Of a DNA stretch of 6,626 nt, positions 1 to 5,346 are shown in pieces. Location of the stretch: positions 1-6,626 of the forward strand of contig URDW01000116.1 in assembly GCA_900546735.1 (NCBI GenBank), read 5' to 3'. The stretch's first letter is position 1. Each line of letters begins with the position of its first letter. Source of the DNA: an uncultured Oscillospiraceae bacterium. Its GTDB lineage: Bacteria > Bacillota > Clostridia > Oscillospirales > Acutalibacteraceae. Position numbers and translations under genes: made by a program. The notes below the pieces were generated by a model, which saw only the letters and a list, made by a program, of their open reading frames with translations, searched no databases and was not told the DNA's origin.

Positions 1-26
1 GGCTCGGAGATGTGTATAAGAGACAG
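1..26 (+). other. Nextera/Tn5 sequencing adapter remnant (artefact)
   Basis: Bases 8-26 read AGATGTGTATAAGAGACAG, the 19-bp Tn5 mosaic end used in Illumina Nextera libraries, and bases 1-7 (GGCTCGG) match the adjoining part of the Nextera read-2 adapter arm. The match is exact over all 26 bases as I remember the adapter. It is library DNA left at a contig end, not chromosome and not a real transposon end. Translating it in the plus-strand frames gives MCIRDRS and MYKRQ, short peptides expected wherever this adapter is left in an assembly. Reading frames that start here should be ignored. Confidence 0.97.
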
Positions 27-482
27 GTCCAGCGAAGTGCCGCTGCCGATCACGCGCCCCGGGTCAAAGCCGGAAAGCTTCCAGGTGACATACGTCATGA
101 CATCGACCGGATTTGTGGCCACCAGGAAAATACCGGAAAAACCGCCTTTCACGACCGGTTCCACAACGGAGCGGAACACCTTGACATTGTCCTGCAGCAG
201 TTCGCGGCGCGTCTGGCTGGCATCCTTCTGCGGCGCACCGGCTGTGATGACCACAATGTCTGCATCGCAGCAGTCCTCATAATTACCGGACTCGATTTTC
301 ATGACACCCGGCGCAAAAGGCAGGCCGTGGTTCAAGTCGGCCGCCTCGCCCGCCGCACGTTTTTTGTCAATATCCACCAGCAGCAGTTCGTCGCAGATGC
401 GCTGGTTCAAAATCGCATAGGCACAGCTCATGCCGACCATGCCCACACCAATGATCGCAACTTTCTTTACATCGTCACGCAT
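27..482 (-). CDS. ldh: L-lactate dehydrogenase, N-terminal 152 residues (C-terminus cut off by contig end)
   Basis: Reduces pyruvate to L-lactate with NADH in the cytoplasm, regenerating NAD+ during fermentation. The Rossmann nucleotide-binding motif GVGMVG is at residues 12-17, followed by Asp37, which normally binds the NAD ribose. The substrate loop GAPQK...TR has Gln85 and Arg92 in the places of family Gln102 and Arg109; malate dehydrogenases carry Arg instead of this Gln, so lactate is the better call. NPVDV (residues 124-128) and GSGTSLD (146-152) are also typical. The family is usually about 310-320 residues, so roughly half is missing, including the substrate-binding Arg and catalytic His of the C-terminal half. 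The loss is caused by the adapter at bases 1-26, not by mutation. The ATG at 482 is supported by an AGGGGTGA ribosome binding site (494-487) 4 bases upstream. Confidence 0.93.
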
Positions 483-519
483 AAAATCACCCCTGCTTAG
501 TATAAGACAAAACGGTGAA

Positions 520-525
520 ATTATC
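520..525 (-). promoter_or_regulatory. candidate ldh promoter -10 box (weak)
   Basis: GATAAT on the minus strand matches the -10 consensus TATAAT at five of six bases and would place the transcript start near 513, leaving a leader of about 30 bases with the ribosome binding site intact. It lies just after the upstream terminator in an A+T-rich stretch (about 528-560) that could act as an UP element. No good -35 hexamer is visible at 16-18 bp, so the call is tentative. I saw no clear Rex-type operator palindrome. Confidence 0.3.
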
Positions 526-562
526 CTTCAGCAAATATTTTAAATTAAAAAATCCCAAGCGC

Positions 563-598
563 AAAAAAGCCGCCCGACGTGTCCCACGCCGGGCGGCT
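563..598 (-). terminator. Rho-independent terminator after the lipoprotein gene
   Basis: On the minus strand AGCCGCCCG (598-590) pairs perfectly with CGGGCGGCT (576-568), followed by a T tract (568-563). One mismatch further in, CGTG pairs with CACG around a 3-base loop. A strong GC-rich stem followed by T residues is the classic intrinsic terminator. It sits 19 bases past the lipoprotein stop codon and separates that operon from ldh. Confidence 0.92.
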
Positions 599-616
599 GA
601 AATACAGAACGTTAAA

Positions 617-1492
617 TTAATCTGCGCAATAGGCCACATACGCCACGGCGCCGCTGTCGCCATTAATATAGCAGGTAAAGGCGGGCGCAGAGGCTGCATT
701 GTCGGCAACAACACAAACGCACCAGCAGTATGGCGATGCATTTCGATAAGACCAGAACCTATCCTGCCGGCCAAAAGTGAGATCCGGCTTATACATCAGC
801 ACGGTAGCGTTCAGAGTGGTGAACGTATAGCCGCCCCGGACAGAAGCATACGTTTCTTTCTGAATTTCTGCCCGTGCCGTCTGCTGTGCCTGTTCAGCGC
901 TGACAATGCCGGACGGCGTATTTTCTTCATCCACATACCCGTTGTAATCTTCTGCCACAGTTCCTTCGCCGGTCTGCGTGTCCAGCACACGCCAAAAATC
1001 ATTCTGCGTGCCCAACACACGCAAAAGCATTTTGTTTTCTTCCAGATAGACCGGTATGGACGGCGAATCGTAAACGAGTGAAAAAGCAGACGAGTCGTAA
1101 TTGCCGTTTGCATCAATGACCAAACGGTACAGATCGCCGCTGCTATGCAGATAAAGCGCATTGCCGATATAGGCACACGGCGTCAGCGCAGCGCCAAACT
1201 GTAAAACAGCGGTTTTGCTGCCGCTTTTTTCCAGATAAAGCGTATTGCCCTGTGCAGAAAAAGACGCGTCATCCGCTGTGCACTGCCAGTTGAGAAAATC
1301 CGAAGCGCTGCAGACAAACGGTACAAACGTTTCGGGCAGCGCAAGCGTTTCCAGCTGTGCCGGCTCGGAAACAGCCGACGCTGCACCCGTGCCGGCAGAA
1401 TTTGTGCACGCTGCGCACAACACCGCCAAAACAGACGACAGTAAAACAGCCAGACACTTTTTTGTTTTCCAAAAAATGTTTTGCACAACCAC
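617..1492 (-). CDS. Predicted secreted lipoprotein, uncharacterised, with possible C-terminal PepSY-like domain
   Basis: A 291-residue protein I do not recognise as a named family. Residues 9-12 (KTKK) form a basic n-region, about 14-28 are hydrophobic, and CAAC at 26-29 followed by a Thr/Asn/Ser/Gly/Ala-rich linker suggests lipidation at Cys29; the lipobox is imperfect because position -3 is Cys rather than Leu. Residues 70-180 are rich in short strands of the form LYL/LYRL/VYL, as in beta-propeller fragments. Residues 198-288 have a helix (SAEQAQQTARAEI), then strands ending in YINGDSGAVAYV, which resembles PepSY/YpeB-type domains (inference). Cys256, 258 and 260 form a CxCxC cluster, with Cys274 and Cys289 nearby. 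The gene begins 8 bases after the phosphoribosyltransferase stop. The start is GTG and no convincing ribosome binding site precedes it, so translation may depend on coupling; a GTG two codons later (1486) is an alternative. Confidence 0.72.
   Translation of the reverse strand: MVVQNIFWKTKKCLAVLLSSVLAVLCAACTNSAGTGAASAVSEPAQLETLALPETFVPFVCSASDFLNWQCTADDASFSAQGNTLYLEKSGSKTAVLQFGAALTPCAYIGNALYLHSSGDLYRLVIDANGNYDSSAFSLVYDSPSIPVYLEENKMLLRVLGTQNDFWRVLDTQTGEGTVAEDYNGYVDEENTPSGIVSAEQAQQTARAEIQKETYASVRGGYTFTTLNATVLMYKPDLTFGRQDRFWSYRNASPYCWCVCVVADNAASAPAFTCYINGDSGAVAYVAYCAD
973..1027. repeat. Imperfect 25-nt tandem repeat, 30-nt period, inside the lipoprotein gene
   Basis: Bases 973-997 and 1003-1027 match at 21 of 25 positions; both contain TCTGCGTG and CACACGC. 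On the minus strand they encode RVLGTQ (residues 158-163) and RVLDTQ (168-173), a 10-residue period. Each copy also holds a small inverted repeat (GCGTGT/ACACGC in the first, GCGTG/CACGC in the second). This looks like a local in-frame duplication within a beta-rich part of the protein; chance or structural repetition of strands remains possible. Confidence 0.6.
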
Positions 1493-1500
1493 TATGTAAA

Positions 1501-2043
1501 TCAGTGGAAAAACAGAGGAAGCTTTTCCAGGTAAATAATATCGTCGCGCTCAGCCGCATCGCCCTCTGCCAGCACAGTCGCCTTGGCCACGATCTCGCCG
1601 CCGAAATCCTTGACCAGTTCAACCGTAGCCTCCATACTCTCGCCGGTAGAGACCACATCGTCCAGTACAAGAACCTTTTTGCCGCGCAGCAGGTCACCGT
1701 CCTCATGGCCAAGGTAGATCGTCTGTTCCTTCTGCGTTGTGATGGAACGGACACAAGCCTTTTCAGGGCGGTCCATATAGACCTTTATGCTCTTGCGGGC
1801 CACGATATACTTTTTACCGCTTTTCCGGCTCATTTCATATGCCAGCGGAATGCTTTTGGCCTCGGGTGTAACAATGTAGTCAAACGCCGGGCACTTTTCC
1901 AGCAGCGCGTCGGCGCAGTGCTCGCACAGTTCCACGTCGCCAAACAGGATAAACGCCGCTATGCTCATATGTTCATTGACCGGAAAAAGCTTCAGCTGCC
2001 GCTCCAGACCGGCCACATGCAAAGTATAATATTCGTCTGCCAT
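1501..2043 (-). CDS. PRPP-dependent phosphoribosyltransferase, adenine phosphoribosyltransferase-like
   Basis: A 180-residue type I phosphoribosyltransferase, expected to join a purine base to PRPP in cytoplasmic salvage. The PRPP-binding signature VLVLDDVVSTGES (residues 124-136) is complete, with the paired Asp residues and the STG phosphate loop. Upstream, TPEAKSIPLAYE (59-70) and VARKSIKVYM (81-90) occupy the place of the APRT segment carrying a conserved basic VRK motif. The length fits APRT (about 170-180), but the sequence is not a canonical Apt, so adenine specificity is inferred and xanthine or another base cannot be excluded. The ATG at 2043 shares its A with the TAA of the HIT gene (TAATG), and AGAAGG about 10 bases upstream is the likely ribosome binding site, so translation is probably coupled to the HIT gene. 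Confidence 0.88.
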   Translation of the reverse strand: MADEYYTLHVAGLERQLKLFPVNEHMSIAAFILFGDVELCEHCADALLEKCPAFDYIVTPEAKSIPLAYEMSRKSGKKYIVARKSIKVYMDRPEKACVRSITTQKEQTIYLGHEDGDLLRGKKVLVLDDVVSTGESMEATVELVKDFGGEIVAKATVLAEGDAAERDDIIYLEKLPLFFH

Positions 2044-2375
2044 TAAAGCATACCTTCTTTCATTTTTACACCGCCGAGAATGTGAAAATGCAGGTGCTGC
2101 ACGGTCTGGCCGGCATCCTCCCCGCAGTTTGCGATCACGCGGTAAGAATCGATCCCCTGCGAAGCCGCGATTTTCGGGATCATCTCAAAAATGTGGGCAA
2201 CACAGCCGCTGTTTTCCGGCGTCACTTCATTCATGCTGGCCACATGCACCTTGGGCACGACCAGAACGTGCACCGGCGCCTGCGGGTTCAGATCTTTGAA
2301 AGCCAGACACTGTTCATCCTCATACACCTTGGTGGACGGGATATTGCCCGCAATGATCTCACAAAAAACACACAT
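2043..2375 (-). CDS. hinT: HIT-family (histidine triad) nucleotide-binding protein, HinT type
   Basis: A 110-residue nucleoside phosphoramidase/hydrolase of the HIT superfamily, which acts on AMP-linked substrates such as AMP-phosphoramidates and aminoacyl-adenylates in the cytoplasm. The triad HLHFH at residues 94-98, followed by ILGG, is complete, with His96 or His98 in the nucleophile region. The N-terminus MCVFCEIIAGNIPS has the Cys2/Cys5 pair typical of HinT, and PVHVLVVPKVHV (34-45) is the other family hallmark. The length matches bacterial HinT (about 110-120). The start is fixed by an excellent AAGGAGG site 7 bases upstream. The gene lies 12 bases after alaS and overlaps the next gene by one base, so it is inside the alaS operon. 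Confidence 0.95.
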   Translation of the reverse strand: MCVFCEIIAGNIPSTKVYEDEQCLAFKDLNPQAPVHVLVVPKVHVASMNEVTPENSGCVAHIFEMIPKIAASQGIDSYRVIANCGEDAGQTVQHLHFHILGGVKMKEGML

Positions 2376-2382
2376 TCGGCTG

Positions 2383-2389
2383 CCTCCTT
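2383..2389 (-). promoter_or_regulatory. Ribosome binding site of the HIT gene, overlapping the alaS stop codon
   Basis: AAGGAGG on the minus strand begins inside the TAA stop of alaS (2390-2388) and lies 7 bases before the ATG at 2375. It is a near-perfect anti-16S match. The overlap means ribosomes finishing alaS sit over the HIT initiation site, which supports co-transcription and possible translational coupling. Confidence 0.9.
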
Positions 2390-5015
2390 ACTGCATCATA
2401 GACTGGACGATGGCAAGCACTTCGCCAAGCGCTTCATCCAGTTTGGAAATATCTTTGGCGCCGGCCATTGCGCTGTCGGGACGGCCGCCGCCGCCACCGC
2501 CGGCCAGTTTGGCAACTTCACGCACCAGGTCGCCGGCCTTTACGCCGCAGGCGATCGCCTGCTTGCCGCAGACGGCCACGATGTTGGCCTTGTCGCCGTT
2601 GACCGAACCGATCACGCCAACCGCATTGTCGCCCTTGGCTTTGATCTCGTCGCCCATCGTGCGCAGGGCATCCGGCGCGATACCATCCAGACGTGCAATG
2701 TATACATCCAGATCACCGACCTTTTGCGCGCTGGCAAACACATCACTGCTCTTCAGATGGGTCAGCTCTTCTGTAAGCGCTGCGATCTTTCTGTCTTTCG
2801 CCCTGTTTTCGGCCACAAGCGCCTGCGCCTTGGCGAGCAGTTCATCCGGCCCGCTGGCTTTGACGGCCGCACAGACATCCTGCAGCATTTCCAGACGCGA
2901 GATCATATAGAACAACAGGTTTGTGCCGGTCACGGCTGTAATACGGCGAACGCCGGCTGCAACCGAGCTTTCCGACACGATCTTAAACAAACCGATCTCG
3001 CCGGAATTGTGCACATGTGTACCACCGCAGAGCTCCATGGAAAAGTCGCCGGCCGTGACCACGCGCACCACGTCGCCGTACTTTTCGCCAAACAGGGCCA
3101 TGGCCCCGCGTTTTTTGGCCTCTTCCAGCGGCATTTCACAGCTTTCCACCGGGTGCGCCTCTAAAATAAAGCGGTTTACCAGCATTTCCGTTTTGTGGAT
3201 CTCTTCACCGGTCATTGCGGCAAAGTGTGTAAAGTCAAAGCGCACTTCCTTTTCATCCACAAGCTGGCCGGCCTGTTCCACATGGGTGCCGAGCACCTGG
3301 CGCAGCGCTGCCTGCAGCAAATGCGCAGCCGTGTGGTTGCGGCGAATGGCATTGCGGCGCGGCACATCGATTTTTGCCGTGACCGTATCGCCGACTGTCA
3401 GCACGCCGTCTGTTACGCTGCCCATATGCACATAAACGCCCTGGGGGTTCTTCTGCGTATCGTCTACCGCAAACGAACCGTTCCCGCCGAGCAAAACACC
3501 TGTATCGCCGACCTGACCGCCGGACTGTGCGTAAAACACCGTTTTGTCCAAAACGACCGTTGCACGTTCGCCTTTTCCGGCCATATCTTTCAGCGTGCCG
3601 TCCACCAAAATTGCTTTTACAGTGGCCTGCACCTCGTTTTGCGTATAGCCAAGGAATTCCGTCTTGTCCACGTCAAAATGGAAGCTGTCGTCCTTCCAGG
3701 CGTCTTTATCGGCATCCTTGCGGGCGTTGCGTGCCGTGCGCTTTTGCGCATCGAGCAGCTCATAAAAGCGCTTTTCGTCTACAGCAATGCCCTTTTCTTC
3801 CAGCACGTCCTTCGTCAGGTCAAGCGGGAATCCGTAGGTGTCGTTCAGCTTGAACGCATCATCACCCGAAAAGACGGGGCCGTCCATGTGCTCAATAAAC
3901 TTGTTGAGCAGCTCCAGACCTGCGTCAAGCGTTTTGTCAAAATTTTCTTCTTCAGAAAGGAGGACACGCGAAATCAATTCGCGTTTTTCATCCAGATAAC
4001 CGTAAGCCGTCAGATTTTCCTGAATGACCGTAGCGCTGACTTCATACAGGAAGGGGCGATTGATGCCCAGCAGGCGGCCGTGACGGCATGCACGGCGGAT
4101 CAGGCGGCGCAGCACATAGCCGCGGCCGCTGTTGGACGGCACAACGCCGTCGCCGATCATAAACGTGGCGGAACGGATGTGGTCCGTGATGACACGCAGG
4201 GAAATATCTTTCTTTTTGTCCTCATGATAGCGCAGGCCGGCAATGCGGCAGATGTGCTTCATGATGTTCTGCACGGTGTCCACTTCAAAAATGTTGTCCA
4301 CATCCTGCATAACGCAGGCCAGGCGTTCCAGACCCATGCCCGTATCGATATTCGGGTGGGCAAGCGGCGTGTAGTTGCCGTTGCCGTCGTTGTCAAACTG
4401 TGAGAACACGTTGTTCCAAATTTCCACATAGCGGTCGCATTCGCAGCCGGGCTTGCAGTCCGGGCGGCCGCAGCCATGCTTTTCGCCGCGGTCAAAATAG
4501 ATTTCAGAGCAGGGACCGCAGGGGCCGCTGCCGTGCTCCCAGAAATTGTCTTCTTTGCCCAGACGCACGATGTGCGACGGGTCCATGCCGATCTCCTTGG
4601 CCCAAATGTCGTAAGCCTCGTCATCGTCCTGGTAAATCGTAGCCCAGAGCTTGTCGACCGGCATCTCCAGCACCTTGGTGCAGAATTCCCACGCCCAGGC
4701 GATCGCCTCGTGCTTGAAATAGTCGCCAAACGAGAAGTTGCCGAGCATTTCAAAATAGGTGCCGTGCCGGTCCGTTTTGCCGACACTTTCAATGTCGGGC
4801 GTGCGGATGCACTTCTGGCAGGTCGTAACGCGCTTTCTGGGCGGCGTGACCTCGCCTGTGAAATACTTTTTCATCGGCGCCATACCCGAATTGATCAGCA
4901 AAAGGCTGTTGTCATTATTCGGGATCAGGGAAAAGCTGGGCAGGCGCAAATGCCCCTTGCTTTCAAAAAACGAAAGGTACTTTTCCCGCAGATCATTCAG
5001 TGATGTCCATTCCAT
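2388..5015 (-). CDS. alaS: Alanyl-tRNA synthetase, full length
   Basis: Charges tRNA-Ala with alanine and edits mischarged Ser/Gly in the cytoplasm. The 875 residues match the usual length (about 870-880). The class II catalytic domain occupies about 1-240: RTPDIESVGKTDRHGTYFEM (71-90, motif 2 region), GSGPCGPCSEIYFDRG (162-177) and DTGMGLERL (224-232, motif 3). Cys182, 187, 191 and 193 form the Cys-rich insert seen in many Clostridia AlaRS. The tRNA-recognition region follows, then the editing domain with His561/His565 (HTAAH) and Cys663/His667 (CGGTH), the four metal ligands, all present. A coiled stretch near 725-755 leads to the C-Ala domain with the glycine run and RPD at 839-847. The ATG at 5015 has AAGGTG (5030-5025) 9 bases upstream. 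It is the first gene of a probable four-gene operon. No T-box leader is visible. Confidence 0.99.
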   Translation of the reverse strand: MEWTSLNDLREKYLSFFESKGHLRLPSFSLIPNNDNSLLLINSGMAPMKKYFTGEVTPPRKRVTTCQKCIRTPDIESVGKTDRHGTYFEMLGNFSFGDYFKHEAIAWAWEFCTKVLEMPVDKLWATIYQDDDEAYDIWAKEIGMDPSHIVRLGKEDNFWEHGSGPCGPCSEIYFDRGEKHGCGRPDCKPGCECDRYVEIWNNVFSQFDNDGNGNYTPLAHPNIDTGMGLERLACVMQDVDNIFEVDTVQNIMKHICRIAGLRYHEDKKKDISLRVITDHIRSATFMIGDGVVPSNSGRGYVLRRLIRRACRHGRLLGINRPFLYEVSATVIQENLTAYGYLDEKRELISRVLLSEEENFDKTLDAGLELLNKFIEHMDGPVFSGDDAFKLNDTYGFPLDLTKDVLEEKGIAVDEKRFYELLDAQKRTARNARKDADKDAWKDDSFHFDVDKTEFLGYTQNEVQATVKAILVDGTLKDMAGKGERATVVLDKTVFYAQSGGQVGDTGVLLGGNGSFAVDDTQKNPQGVYVHMGSVTDGVLTVGDTVTAKIDVPRRNAIRRNHTAAHLLQAALRQVLGTHVEQAGQLVDEKEVRFDFTHFAAMTGEEIHKTEMLVNRFILEAHPVESCEMPLEEAKKRGAMALFGEKYGDVVRVVTAGDFSMELCGGTHVHNSGEIGLFKIVSESSVAAGVRRITAVTGTNLLFYMISRLEMLQDVCAAVKASGPDELLAKAQALVAENRAKDRKIAALTEELTHLKSSDVFASAQKVGDLDVYIARLDGIAPDALRTMGDEIKAKGDNAVGVIGSVNGDKANIVAVCGKQAIACGVKAGDLVREVAKLAGGGGGGRPDSAMAGAKDISKLDEALGEVLAIVQSMMQ

Positions 5016-5062
5016 TTTGTTTTACACCTTTCCAACCGAAACTTTAAACAAAGCGTCACAGC

Positions 5063-5102
5063 AAAAATTTATGGGCAACGCCCGCGCTGCCCATAAAATT
5101 TT
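5063..5102 (-). terminator. Rho-independent terminator after the YdbC-like gene
   Basis: On the minus strand TTTATGGGCA pairs with TGCCCATAAA around a 10-base GC-rich loop. The flanking A and T runs extend the pairing to 14 of 15 positions, and the 3' arm ends in ATTTTT, giving the U tract. The stem begins at the TAA stop codon of the small gene (5103-5101). Because the arms are A/T-flanked on both sides, it could in principle work in both directions, although no plus-strand gene needs it. Confidence 0.9.
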
Positions 5103-5316
5103 AGAGTTTATCCACGAGTTTCTTCAGTTCCATGATTTCCTCTTTGGTAAACGTGAGGCCTTTGCTCATTTTGGAGTGATCCGGAGACCAGTCGCGAACG
5201 TCGATCTTCGGTTCTCTGCCGTTCCAGGAAATCATATTCACTTCTCTTGTCCAGCCTCTGGCCGTTTCGGAGATAACGCCGATGTGTTCGGTGATCTCAT
5301 ACTTGATTTCAGGCAT
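5101..5316 (-). CDS. YdbC/PC4-like single-stranded nucleic acid-binding protein
   Basis: A 71-residue protein resembling the YdbC family of Firmicutes, which shares the PC4/Sub1 fold and binds single-stranded DNA in the cytoplasm. The recognisable core runs from EHIGVISETARGWTREVN (residues 10-27) through SWNGREPKIDVRDWSPDH (30-47) to MSKGLTFTKEEIMELKKL (50-67): a curved sheet rich in Trp/Arg, then the helix that pairs two subunits. Trp22, Trp31 and Trp43 are candidate base-stacking residues (inference). The length fits the family. The ATG at 5316 has AAGGA (5330-5326) 9 bases upstream. It begins 30 bases after ackA with no terminator between them, so it is probably co-transcribed with ackA and ends at the hairpin that overlaps its stop codon. 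Its biological role is poorly defined. Confidence 0.85.
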   Translation of the reverse strand: MPEIKYEITEHIGVISETARGWTREVNMISWNGREPKIDVRDWSPDHSKMSKGLTFTKEEIMELKKLVDKL

Positions 5317-5320
5317 TGTG

Positions 5321-5338
5321 AGTCATCCTTATTTGACT
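5321..5338 (-). promoter_or_regulatory. Small inverted repeat holding the YdbC-like gene's ribosome binding site in its loop
   Basis: AGTCA (5338-5334) and TGACT (5325-5321) are perfect inverted repeats on the minus strand, and the 8-base loop between them contains the AAGGA ribosome binding site. It is a 5-bp stem, weak as RNA, and may be chance. It is not a terminator because no T tract follows. Confidence 0.25.
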
Positions 5339-5346
5339 GAATTATC

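Noticed and set aside
8..26. A Tn5 transposon end indicating a mobile element
   Set aside because: The mosaic end is the engineered Nextera version joined to the Illumina adapter arm, located exactly at the contig edge, with no transposase nearby.
27..482. ldh as a pseudogene
   Set aside because: The frame is intact with all expected N-terminal motifs; it stops only because the native sequence ends at the adapter.
12..500. A plus-strand open frame starting in the adapter
   Set aside because: Its start codon is in the sequencing adapter and the remainder is antisense to ldh.
499..504. TATACT as the ldh -10 box
   Set aside because: The predicted transcript start would fall inside the ribosome binding site at 494-487, removing it from the message; no -35 is present either.
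2480..2510. A GCC/GGC-rich low-complexity run that looks like a repeat
   Set aside because: It encodes the conserved glycine run and RPD of the AlaRS C-terminal domain.
2082..3164. A 360-codon plus-strand open frame across the HIT gene and 3' alaS
   Set aside because: It crosses two well-supported genes and their junction in antisense, with composition typical of a shadow frame.
3195..4403. A 402-codon open frame on the plus strand, opposite alaS
   Set aside because: It is the complement of a certain, full-length alaS. It has no family features, no suitable ribosome binding site, and long antisense frames are common in codon-biased GC-rich genes.
4433..4480. Cys cluster in AlaRS (Cys182, 187, 191, 193) as a novel zinc insertion
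   Set aside because: This Cys-rich insert is, to my knowledge, common in Clostridia-type AlaRS sequences and so is not unusual here.
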